From positions 1 through 64,000 of the forward strand of contig NZ_JACEOL010000043.1 in the NCBI RefSeq assembly GCF_013868055.1: a DNA stretch of 64,000 nt. Direction: 5' to 3'. Position numbers and translations under genes: made by a program. This document shows positions 36,095-43,675 of the stretch, in pieces (the first letter of the stretch is position 1; every line of letters begins with the position of its first letter). A model generated the notes under the pieces. It saw only the letters and a list, made by a program, of their open reading frames with translations. It did not search any database and was not told where the DNA came from. This stretch comes from Thermoactinomyces mirandus (lineage in GTDB: Bacteria; Bacillota; Bacilli; Thermoactinomycetales; Thermoactinomycetaceae).

Positions 36095-36108
36095 TGTAAA
36101 CGTTTGCA
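36095..36108. promoter_or_regulatory. cre-type site between agaS and the PTS genes
   Basis: TGTAAACGTTTGCA matches the cre consensus at 13 of 14 positions and lies 43 bases before the EIIB gene. It suggests that the PTS genes have their own promoter under catabolite control. Confidence 0.55.
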
Positions 36109-36151
36109 GACAGACTTCCTGAAAGAAAAACCTTGAAAGGAAAGATCATTT

Positions 36152-36631
36152 ATGGCAAAGCCAAACATCTTGCTGACCAGAATTGACAATCGCCTGATCC
36201 ACGGGCAAGTCGGGGTTACCTGGGTAAATCATTTGGGGGCAAATCTGGTAGTGGTTGCCAATGACAAGGTGGCAAACGATGAAATCCAACAGAATTTGAT
36301 GGATATGGTATTGCCTGATGTCATTTCGGCAAGATATTTTTCTTTGCAAAAAACAATTGATGTTATTCACAAGGCCAATCCCCGCCAAAAAATATTTTTG
36401 GTGGTCAAAGATGTCCATGATGCTCTTGCTCTGAAAGAAGGTGGTGTCCCCATCGATAAAATCAATGTCGGCAATATGCATTATGAAGAAGGCAAAAAAC
36501 AGATTTCTTCCACCGTTTCAGTAGATGAAAATGATATTGCCGCTTTTAAACGTTTGCATGAATTGGGCGTAAAACTTGATTTGCGCAGAGTCCCGGGTGA
36601 AAAAGGCAGAGATATCATGGGTCTGTTATAG
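36152..36631 (+). CDS. agaV: PTS mannose/N-acetylgalactosamine-family EIIB component
   Basis: The product is 159 residues. The phosphoryl-accepting His17 is in LTRIDNRLIHGQVGVTWVNHLGANLVVVAND, characteristic of EIIB of the mannose family and closest to the Aga (AgaV/AgaB) branch. First of four PTS genes EIIB-EIIC-EIID-EIIA. The AgaV name depends on the agaS neighbour. Confidence 0.9.
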   Translation: MAKPNILLTRIDNRLIHGQVGVTWVNHLGANLVVVANDKVANDEIQQNLMDMVLPDVISARYFSLQKTIDVIHKANPRQKIFLVVKDVHDALALKEGGVPIDKINVGNMHYEEGKKQISSTVSVDENDIAAFKRLHELGVKLDLRRVPGEKGRDIMGLL

Positions 36632-36682
36632 ATCTGTGATAAATTTACCAATCCTGATCGGGATTAAAGGGGAGATTTCACG

Positions 36683-37453
36683 ATGTTGATGGAGGCTGTT
36701 TTGATCGCTTTGTGGGCCGGGATAATCGGAATTGACCTTTATAACGGGCTGACTCACATTCACCGTCCTGTAGTTACGGGGCTGGTGGTGGGGCTGATTT
36801 TGGGTGATGTAACCACAGGTTTGATTGTTGGCGGGACACTGGAACTGATCTGGATGGGAATGGTGCCGCTTGCAGGCGCACAGCCGCCCAATGTGGTAAT
36901 CGGCGGGACAATTGGAACCGCTTTCGGCATTATTGCCGGGCAGGATCCCAACATTGCTGTCGGTGTGGCGGTTCCTTTCGCTGTTGCCATGCAGGGGCTG
37001 GTAACATTGATGTTTACGGCATTTGCTCCAGTCATGCATAAGGCAGATCAGTTTGCGCTTCAAGCAAATGTGAAGGGGATTGACAGGATCAATTATCTGG
37101 GGTTGTCCATTCATTTTGTCTTTAACGCTCTGATTGCCTTTTTGCCCATTTACTTTGGTGCAGAACAGGCCAGGATTTACGTGCAGCAGATTCCACAGTG
37201 GATTATTGACGGCTTTTCCATTGCAGGAGGGATTATGCCGGCAATTGGTTTTGCCATGTTGTTGAAAATCATGATGAAGTGGGAATATGTAATGTTCTTT
37301 ATCATCGGGTTTGTTTTGGCTGCTTACCTTAAAATGCCAATCCTGGCAATCGCCTTGATCGGGCTGGCGATTGCCATGTATGACTTCTACCAGAACAAAA
37401 ACAGGAAAGGTTCAAACCTGACGGGAGAGGAGGAGATGGCAGATGGAATTTAA
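36683..37453 (+). CDS. agaW: PTS mannose-family EIIC component
   Basis: This 256-residue membrane protein has IALWAGIIGIDLYNGLTHIHRPVVTGLVVGLILGDVTTGLIVGGTLELIWMGMVPLAGAQPPN-type sequence, the conserved N-terminal half of mannose-family EIIC. GTAFGI and DPNIAVGVAVPFAVAMQ follow. It partners EIID to form the translocation channel. It overlaps the EIID start by 11 bases, so the two are coupled. Confidence 0.92.
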   Translation: MLMEAVLIALWAGIIGIDLYNGLTHIHRPVVTGLVVGLILGDVTTGLIVGGTLELIWMGMVPLAGAQPPNVVIGGTIGTAFGIIAGQDPNIAVGVAVPFAVAMQGLVTLMFTAFAPVMHKADQFALQANVKGIDRINYLGLSIHFVFNALIAFLPIYFGAEQARIYVQQIPQWIIDGFSIAGGIMPAIGFAMLLKIMMKWEYVMFFIIGFVLAAYLKMPILAIALIGLAIAMYDFYQNKNRKGSNLTGEEEMADGI

Positions 37454-38258
37454 AGACTGTCACGATCAAACCCCGGCCCCGGATTTAACCTGGAAACAAT
37501 TGCGCCAAATGGGATGGAGGTCTTTATTTTTGCAAGCCTCATTTAACTATGAGCGCATGCAGGCTGCCGGCTGGTTGTATTCCATCCTTCCCGGTCTGCG
37601 CCATATTCATCAGAACAAAAAAGACCTGAGCAAAGCCATGAAAGATCATCTTGAATTTTTTAATACCCACCCGTTTCTGGTGACATTTATTATGGGAATT
37701 ATCCTGGCCATGGAACAGCGCAAAGAAGACCGGGAAGCCATCCGCGGGATTAAAATTGCCACCATGGGACCGCTTGGCGGGATTGGGGATGCGTTATTCT
37801 ATCTGACCCTGCTCCCGATCACAGCGGGAATCGGGGCTTCGCTTGCCATCGAAGGCAATTTTCTGGGACCGTTTATATTTTTGATTTCCTTTAACATTAT
37901 TCATTTTGGTGTCCGTTTTGGTCTGATGAACTATGGATACAAGATGGGTGTTAAAGCGATTGCAAAAATCAAGGAAGGAACAAAACAGATCACACGTGCG
38001 GCATCGATCGTCGGATTAACGGTAGTTGGCGGACTGATTGCAACTTATGTCGCTTTTAACGTGAATTATGTGTGGAAGTCCGGTGAAGCGAAACTTAACA
38101 TTCAAACAGATGTACTGGATCAAATCATGCCCGCAATGCTTCCGCTGGCTTACACCTTGCTGATGTATTGGCTGCTGAAGAAAGGGCGTTCTCCGCTAAC
38201 CCTGATCGGTATTACCCTGGTGATCGGGCTGATTGGCTCTTACTTCAAAATTCTCTGA
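37443..38258 (+). CDS. PTS mannose-family EIID component
   Basis: The product is 271 residues. The family blocks SLFLQASFNYERMQAAGWLYSILPGL, HLEFFNTHPFLVTFIMGIILAMEQ, and KIATMGPLGGIGDALFYLTLLPI are all present, followed by C-terminal membrane segments. It forms the sugar-translocating unit with the EIIC just upstream (GGAGGAGATGG ribosome binding site within EIIC). It corresponds to AgaE/AgaD of galactosamine systems. Confidence 0.92.
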   Translation: MEFKDCHDQTPAPDLTWKQLRQMGWRSLFLQASFNYERMQAAGWLYSILPGLRHIHQNKKDLSKAMKDHLEFFNTHPFLVTFIMGIILAMEQRKEDREAIRGIKIATMGPLGGIGDALFYLTLLPITAGIGASLAIEGNFLGPFIFLISFNIIHFGVRFGLMNYGYKMGVKAIAKIKEGTKQITRAASIVGLTVVGGLIATYVAFNVNYVWKSGEAKLNIQTDVLDQIMPAMLPLAYTLLMYWLLKKGRSPLTLIGITLVIGLIGSYFKIL

Positions 38259-38308
38259 TGCGAAACCGGAAAGACTGGTTTTGGAAAAATTCCCTTCCTG
38301 GAAGGATG

Positions 38309-38716
38309 ATGAGATTGATCGGATTTGTTATAACCGGGCACGGCCCATTTGCAAGCGGAATAATGGAATCCGTCCAATTCATTGCCGGAAAAGTTGAACA
38401 GATAAGTGTGGTGCCATTTCAGGAGGATCAGGAAAAACTTTATAAGGATCTCAAACAGGCTATATCCGAAGTGGATACCGGTTCAGGCACCGTTTGCTTT
38501 GCCGATTTGGCAGGCGGAACTCCGTTTAATGTCTGTTCCCGGATCGCCTTGACGAGAAAAAATGTACGCGTGATTGGCGGAACCAATTCTCCCATGTTGT
38601 TAAGCGGATTGTTCCAGCGGGAGCTGGAGCTTGACCAGTTCGTGGATCTCGTGCTTTCGGAAGGGAAGGAGAGTATCAAAACATTTCAGATAAAGGACAG
38701 AGAGAAAAAAGAATAG
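38309..38716 (+). CDS. agaF: PTS mannose-family EIIA component
   Basis: This 135-residue phosphocarrier has active His11 in LIGFVITGHGPFASGIMESV; the rest (VCFADLAGGTPFNVCSRIAL, NSPMLLSGLF) is typical. The start is uncertain: an ATG overlapping the EIID stop (at 38258) would add 17 basic, unconserved residues. The internal ATG next to GGAAGG gives the usual family start and is preferred. Last gene of the PTS set; no strong terminator lies directly after it. Confidence 0.88.
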   Translation: MRLIGFVITGHGPFASGIMESVQFIAGKVEQISVVPFQEDQEKLYKDLKQAISEVDTGSGTVCFADLAGGTPFNVCSRIALTRKNVRVIGGTNSPMLLSGLFQRELELDQFVDLVLSEGKESIKTFQIKDREKKE

Positions 38717-39168
38717 ACGGACGGAATTTAGATTCAGCGAAAACGTGATCAAAACGCGGATTAATTCATGATGACAAGAGATATACAGAGAAATCCAAAA
38801 TATAACCGATTTCATATCAATGCATGCCTTGACATGGTTTCCAAGAATAATCAATAGATCTCTATAAATAAAAACTTGTGAAACCCCCGACCCAGCCATT
38901 GAATTAAAAAATATAATCCCGGAATACGACTGGCATGATTTTGCAGGACACAAGGTTTCATGTGAAAGAAGGGGCTTTTTCCCTTCTTTCAGCCTGTAAA
39001 ATAACAAAAACAGGCGGTTCCAGGGTTTTGCTCCTTCTCCTTGTTGCAAGCGCTTCATCATTTCCCTTCAGGTTGGCTTATCAATCTGCTTTCGCTTGAA
39101 CAGCTTACCCGTTTTTCCTTCGGACTTTCCAGCTGCCGGTACCAACGTGATTATGTTCTGAAAAATAT

Positions 39169-39200
39169 TTCTTCACGTGATAATTGAAACGTGTGAAGAA
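39169..39200. repeat. Inverted repeat TTCTTCAC / GTGAAGAA
   Basis: Two 8-base arms separated by 16 bases that themselves carry CGTG near both ends. Possible operator upstream of the PocR-domain kinase gene. Confidence 0.5.
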
Positions 39201-39343
39201 GTAGTTGTGTTATAGTTTTTGATAATAATAATTATAAAAAAATAACGATAGATTTACTGAGAATAACTTGTTGTCTTTTTAACAAGCAGGTACAAGATCT
39301 GATGAATGTTTCATGAATAACTACAGTAACAGGCAAATTTGAT

Positions 39344-39365
39344 AAATATATGATATCATATATTT
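39344..39365. promoter_or_regulatory. 22-bp perfect palindrome
   Basis: AAATATATGATATCATATATTT reads the same on both strands without interruption. It is AT-only except for the central GATATC. It lies 310 bases before the PocR-domain kinase start, in a long non-coding leader, so a regulator-binding site is likely; the regulator is unknown. Confidence 0.55.
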
Positions 39366-39676
39366 TAACAAATAAAATTTTTTGTGTTGGTCAGGCAATT
39401 TTAGTTTCAGCAAAGTTGTAAAGGCAATTCTTGCTTTGAATCCATATATCTCTAGTTATACATATAAAAGTATTTTTGGATATGAATTATCATTTCTGTT
39501 GGTACGAGGTTGCCGTTCCTGGTTCGAAGATGTGGATTCAAGTTCCCTCCTTTATCATTCCACAATTGAAACAAGACTTAAGAAAAAAATTGCCTCGTTT
39601 GATCGTTTTTTATACCATGTCCTTTTTTATGAAACAACTTTTGAGAAAAGCGGTATACAAGCCAGAGGTGAGCACA

Positions 39677-40912
39677 ATGGAAGGGATCAATCTCGGGGAA
39701 ATAGTGGATACAAAAATCTTGCAGGAAATGCAGGACAAGTTCTGCGAAGCTACCGGACTGTCTGCCGTTACGGTGGATTATCGTGGAATACCGGTTACCA
39801 GATATAGTAATTTCACCCCTTTTTGCCGATTGATCAGAGATGTCAGTACGTACGAGGATCGCTGCCACCAATGTGATGCATATGGCGGAATTGAAGCAGT
39901 CAGAAGAAATAAACCTCATCTATATCGATGCCATGCCGGCCTTGTAGATTTTGCTGTTCCTATTAAAGTAAAAGGGTTATTTACAGGTTCAGTACTTGCG
40001 GGGCAAGCCAAACTGGAAGAATCGGAACTGGAGCAAATCGATAAGATTACGAGTGAAGCAACGGACTGGAGAAAAGACGAAATGCTGGTAAAAGCGTATA
40101 ACCAGCTTTCATTTACGTCACTGAAAAAAGTGAAAGCAGGAGCACAATTATTGCATTCTATTATCAGCAATCTGATTGAAAAAAGCCTTCTCCAATCTGT
40201 CCAGGATGAGCTGGATCAGAAATATACCATATTAAAAAAGGAACTGAAAGATCGGGAGAAACGGGAGAAAGCCTTGCAGGAAAAAGAATTGACTTTCCTT
40301 GAATCTTCACTCAATATTAATTTTCTGGAACACTCCTTAAATACGGCGTCACGGCTGGCCATTATTGAAAAAGCCCAAAAAACGACTGAATCATTAATTA
40401 ACATATCCGATTTTTTAAAATATACGGTTCAAACGTTCAACAAGGTGGTCAGACTGGAAGAGGAAGTTGCGCATATCAAACATTATCTTGAATTGCAAAA
40501 GCTTCGGTTTGGTGATCGTTTCCAGTATGAACTGGATATTCCGGAAGAAGTACGGAATCAAATCATTCCTTCTCAAATCCTGGCGGCAATTATCGACAAT
40601 GCTCTGGTACATGGACTGGAAACAAAAAATGGAAAAGGATTCCTGAAGGTTTCAGCTGATCTGGCTGATGACAAAATACAAATTCAAATTATCGATAATG
40701 GTGTGGGAATGCCTGTAGATGTTCTGGAACAAATCCAGTCAGATCAGGATAAACCGCGAGATTTGTCAGTGAAGCATACAATGGGTATGGATCTCTTCGC
40801 TGTTAAAAGAATTTTAAAAAAGTATTATGGAAACGATTACAAGATGACTGTTACCAGTCACCTGTATAAAGGAACTTCGGTAATAATCACCATTCCTGAA
40901 GAATCAAGGTGA
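39677..40912 (+). CDS. PocR-domain sensor histidine kinase (LytS-like), atypical phospho-acceptor site
   Basis: The product is 411 residues. Residues 5-170 form a PocR ligand-binding domain, with its Cys set (Cys50, Cys63-x2-Cys66, Cys85 in RCHAGL). A coiled-coil (175-210), a LytS-type His-kinase segment and a HATPase domain follow (IIDNALVHG, IDNGVGM, MGMDLFAVKRIL). In LytS kinases the acceptor motif is INPHFLFNSLNT; here it is LNINFLEHSLNT, so the usual His is Asn215 and the nearest His is 219. The ATG after GAGGTGAG is used. PocR domains sense small diols or related compounds in other Pdu systems, so sensing of propanediol or glycerol is probable. The response-regulator gene follows after four bases. 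Confidence 0.88.
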   Translation: MEGINLGEIVDTKILQEMQDKFCEATGLSAVTVDYRGIPVTRYSNFTPFCRLIRDVSTYEDRCHQCDAYGGIEAVRRNKPHLYRCHAGLVDFAVPIKVKGLFTGSVLAGQAKLEESELEQIDKITSEATDWRKDEMLVKAYNQLSFTSLKKVKAGAQLLHSIISNLIEKSLLQSVQDELDQKYTILKKELKDREKREKALQEKELTFLESSLNINFLEHSLNTASRLAIIEKAQKTTESLINISDFLKYTVQTFNKVVRLEEEVAHIKHYLELQKLRFGDRFQYELDIPEEVRNQIIPSQILAAIIDNALVHGLETKNGKGFLKVSADLADDKIQIQIIDNGVGMPVDVLEQIQSDQDKPRDLSVKHTMGMDLFAVKRILKKYYGNDYKMTVTSHLYKGTSVIITIPEESR

Positions 40913-40916
40913 TAAT

Positions 40917-41981
40917 ATGATAAAAGTTCTATTGGCTGATGACGAAAATCTGGAACGGGAAGCGTTCAAGTGCATTTTGGATGAGTTGGGTGGTGAAGTG
41001 TCACTGATTGGCGAAGCAACAGATGGAAAAATGGCGATAAAATTGGCCGAAGATCTTGAACCGGATGTCATTTTTATGGATGTGAACATGCCAGGAGTAA
41101 AAGGAACGGATGCTGCGAAATTAATCAGGAAAAACCATTTGGATCAGGCCATATATTTAATGTACTATTACTCTGACCTTGATGCAGAAAAAATCAGCCA
41201 GTATGCTGACGGGATTATTTCCAAACCGGTTCGGCCAGATGATGTGCAATCGAAAATATTCGCCTATAAAAGCCGGAACGAAGTAAAATTGTTTTCCCGG
41301 GGAGGATTGCTGGAACAGCTCTTAAGACAAATCCATAAAGAAAATTTCAGAGAGTCAAAAAAACGGTTGAACAGCCTGATGGATCATCTGCTTGAAATTG
41401 ATCAGGAACTGGCCAAACTCAATCATACGATAGAAATAATCGGAGGCAGTATGCTTAAGATTTGTGAGGCTAAAGGAATTGAAAAATTTATACCAGAAAC
41501 CAACTGGAAAGACGGATTGACTATTTATAACGCCAAGGGGCGTTTGGAATCATTATTAACATCCATTTTTCAGGCGATTCTGAGTCAAGGCCCTGTTTCA
41601 ACACAAAGCGAAATCCAAACCATTCTGAATTATATTGAGATGCATTACATGGATGGGGTAAGTCTGGAAGAAGTAGCCGATTTCGTACATTTAAGTCCTC
41701 ATTATGTCAGCAGGCTGTTCAAGAAAGAGGTACAGACGACTTTTATCAATTATGTGACTGACCGGAGAATCGAGCATGCCAAAGAGATGCTGAAAAATAC
41801 GAGTTTGCCTGTTGTCAATATTGCAATGAAACTTTCATTCCAGGAACATACTTATTTCAGCAAGGTTTTTAAAAAAACGGTTGGGCTGACTCCCACGGAA
41901 TATCGAAATCAGTTTAAAAAAGACAAACACGAACTCATGAACAGATTCAGTTATAAAACAAGCAAATACTGGTACATTTAA
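40917..41981 (+). CDS. AraC-type response regulator of the pdu locus
   Basis: The product is 354 residues. The receiver domain has acidic pair Asp8-Asp9, phospho-site Asp55 (IFMDVNMPGVKG) and Lys103 (SKPVRPDD). The conserved switch Thr/Ser after strand 4 appears to be Tyr (LMYYYSDLD, about 83). A linker domain is followed by a C-terminal AraC double helix-turn-helix (SLEEVADFVHLSPHYVSRLFKKEV...NIAMKLSFQEHTYFSKVFKKTVGLTPTEYR). It follows the kinase by four bases with AAGGTGA, and the microcompartment operon is 560 bases downstream. It should activate pdu expression. Confidence 0.9.
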   Translation: MIKVLLADDENLEREAFKCILDELGGEVSLIGEATDGKMAIKLAEDLEPDVIFMDVNMPGVKGTDAAKLIRKNHLDQAIYLMYYYSDLDAEKISQYADGIISKPVRPDDVQSKIFAYKSRNEVKLFSRGGLLEQLLRQIHKENFRESKKRLNSLMDHLLEIDQELAKLNHTIEIIGGSMLKICEAKGIEKFIPETNWKDGLTIYNAKGRLESLLTSIFQAILSQGPVSTQSEIQTILNYIEMHYMDGVSLEEVADFVHLSPHYVSRLFKKEVQTTFINYVTDRRIEHAKEMLKNTSLPVVNIAMKLSFQEHTYFSKVFKKTVGLTPTEYRNQFKKDKHELMNRFSYKTSKYWYI

Positions 41982-42029
41982 ACCCTGCATGTTAACAAAG
42001 TATGAAAAATTTTTTTTAGAAGCGAAGAG

Positions 42030-42180
42030 ATGTCAATGCCGTTCCCAAAGCAAAAGCAAACACTTTCGGGGAAAACGGGCGAAACGCTTGAGTGAAGCAA
42101 GTGGAGAACCCGCCTGGACCCCAATGCTTCCTTGCAAGGTGGAGACGGAACGGAGCCCTGAATATTGTCTTTTTTTTACG
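42030..42180 (+). ncRNA. Structured leader RNA of unknown class upstream of pduA
   Basis: Nested complementary segments form a closed, branched structure. P1 is CCGTTCC (42039-42045) with GGAACGG (42147-42153). Inside it are GGGG (42068) with CCCC (42119), CGGG (42076) with CCCG (42109), and CGCTTG (42085) with CAAGTG (42098). A separate CCTTGCAAGG hairpin lies at 42130-42139. An eight-T run (42170-42177) and then a full terminator follow. This is riboswitch- or sRNA-like. It does not match the cobalamin, TPP, glycine, SAM, c-di-GMP or yybP-ykoY patterns that I know. Unlike its neighbours, this stretch is GC-rich. Confidence 0.55.
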
Positions 42181-42185
42181 ATCTG

Positions 42186-42219
42186 ACCACCGCAATTGGA
42201 AGCGGTGGTATATTTTTTT
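42186..42219 (+). terminator. Intrinsic terminator downstream of the structured RNA
   Basis: ACCACCGC / GCGGTGGT with an 8-base loop, then ATATTTTTTT. It lies between the regulator gene and pduA, so either ends the regulator transcript or serves as the expression platform of the leader RNA. Confidence 0.85.
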
Positions 42220-42418
42220 GCACATTTGCAGGTCTTTTTTTGTTGGACATGAGGTGACTAGCCTTCTTCAGTTTCCATACAAAATAGAAAATATTCAATT
42301 AATACCGGGTTTGTAGAAAGAATGGTCAAAAAAATATCATTTCATCTAATTTCTCCCGCAAAAAAATCCTCATGGTTGCATAAAAAATATCAGGCAAGAT
42401 TTGTCCACAGGTTCAATA

Positions 42419-42437
42419 TTTATCAGATCCTGATAAA
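42419..42437. promoter_or_regulatory. Inverted repeat upstream of pduA
   Basis: TTTATCAG-ATC-CTGATAAA is an 8-bp inverted repeat with a three-base spacer, 100 bases before the pduA start. It is a candidate operator for the AraC-type regulator or another factor. Confidence 0.45.
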
Positions 42438-42537
42438 AACCTACCGGGATCAATGGCTTTGCAGAGAGTATTCTTGTTAATGAAGACAATATTTTCATTC
42501 ATCAATATTAAATAACCACTTCAGGGAGGTATTTTTC

Positions 42538-42825
42538 ATGATCAAAGAAGCATTGGGCATGGTTGAAACAAAAGGGTTGGTTGGATCGATTGAGGCAGCA
42601 GATGCCATGTTGAAAGCGGCGAATGTTTCCCTTGTCGGATATGAAAAAATTGGTTCCGGACTGGTCACTGTCATGGTCAGAGGCGATGTAGGGGCTGTAA
42701 AGGCTGCGACAGATGCTGGTGTTGCGGCTGCCCAGAAAGTGGGAGAAGTTGTCTCTACTCACGTAATCCCGAGACCGCATACTGAGGTCGAACTGATCCT
42801 TCCAAAATTGAATAATGAGAAATAG
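42538..42825 (+). CDS. pduA: Microcompartment shell protein PduA (BMC-H hexamer)
   Basis: The product is 95 residues with a single BMC domain: [58 protein letters not shown] is the classic PduA/PduJ sequence, including the pore segment KIGSGLV and the edge Lys. It forms hexamers that tile the shell and let diol pass. First gene of the microcompartment operon, with AGGGAGG before the ATG. Confidence 0.96.
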   Translation: MIKEALGMVETKGLVGSIEAADAMLKAANVSLVGYEKIGSGLVTVMVRGDVGAVKAATDAGVAAAQKVGEVVSTHVIPRPHTEVELILPKLNNEK

Positions 42826-42845
42826 GATGTCAGGGGGTGCAAATT

Positions 42846-43643
42846 ATGCAAGAAGAGTATATTGATAAAATTATTGATGAGGTAATGAAAAAAGTTGAAG
42901 ACCATCCGACCGGAAGAAAACAAGAAACAACCACAGAAAGAAATGGGAGTAAATCGGTTAGTCTGACCCAGTTTGTGGGTGTGAGCGAAGGAGATACGAT
43001 TGGGCTTGTTATTGCCAATGTCGATTATACCCTTCATGAAGCCATGAATCTGGACAAGAAATACCGCTCTATTGGTATTATTGGCGGACGAACAGGTGCA
43101 GGTCCCCAGATCATGGCTGCCGATGAAGCCGTGAAGGCAACGAACACCGAAATTCTGGCGATTGAACTTGCCCGAGATACCAAGGGAGGAGCAGGCCATG
43201 GAAGTTTAATCATCTTCGGTGCTGAAGATGTTGCAGATGCCAGAAGAGCAGTAGAAGTCGCCTTGACGGAATTGAAAAGGACCTTTGGCGATGTCTATAG
43301 CAATGAAGCGGGACACCTTGAGTTTCAATATACAGCAAGGGCCAGTTATGCATGTGAAAAGGCATTTAATGCAGTTGTCGGAAAATCATTCGGGCTGGTA
43401 GTAGGAGCACCGGCTGCAATCGGAGTGGTTCTTGCCGATACCGCTGTAAAAGCGGCCAATGTTGATGTGATCGCATACAGTTCACCGGCAAAGGGGACAA
43501 GCTTTACGAATGAAGTGATTTTATCCTTCAGTGGTGATTCAGGTGCTGTGCGACAGGCATTGACCGCCGCCAGGGAAGTGGGGTTGAAGCTGCTTGGCGT
43601 CATGGGCAGTGAACCTGTCTCTTCTACAACTCCATATATTTAG
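42846..43643 (+). CDS. pduB: Microcompartment shell protein PduB (tandem BMC trimer)
   Basis: The product is 265 residues with two fused, permuted BMC domains: FVGVSEGDTIGLVIANVDYTLHEAM, YRSIGIIGGRTGAGPQIMAADEAVKATNTE, GGAGHGSLIIFGAEDV, then FGDVYSNEAGHLEFQYTARASYA and SSPAKGTSFTNEV. The N-terminal helix EEYIDKIIDEVMKKV and linker correspond to the PduB extension that links shell and core in Salmonella. No in-frame Met for a PduB-prime form is obvious in the linker. The ATG follows CAGGGGGTG; a GTG nine bases earlier is in frame. Confidence 0.96.
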   Translation: MQEEYIDKIIDEVMKKVEDHPTGRKQETTTERNGSKSVSLTQFVGVSEGDTIGLVIANVDYTLHEAMNLDKKYRSIGIIGGRTGAGPQIMAADEAVKATNTEILAIELARDTKGGAGHGSLIIFGAEDVADARRAVEVALTELKRTFGDVYSNEAGHLEFQYTARASYACEKAFNAVVGKSFGLVVGAPAAIGVVLADTAVKAANVDVIAYSSPAKGTSFTNEVILSFSGDSGAVRQALTAAREVGLKLLGVMGSEPVSSTTPYI

Positions 43644-43675
43644 GGAGTTTTTATTTTTCAAGGAGGGAGCACGAA

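Larger units (their letters stand above)
38717..39676. other. 960-bp AT-rich regulatory gap upstream of the sensor kinase
   Basis: No coding frame has convincing signals. It contains a hairpin GAAAGAAGGG/CCCTTCTTTC at 38963-38991 (terminator-like on the minus strand or end of the PTS transcript), a cre-like core TTGCAAGCGCTTCAT near 39044-39058, an inverted repeat at 39169-39200 and a 22-bp perfect palindrome at 39344-39365. Confidence 0.55.

Noticed and set aside
42030-42180. Cobalamin riboswitch upstream of pduA
   Set aside because: I looked for the B12-box and the conserved GCCACTG and AAxxGGGAA elements expected for a B12-dependent pathway; they are absent, so the structured RNA is left unassigned.
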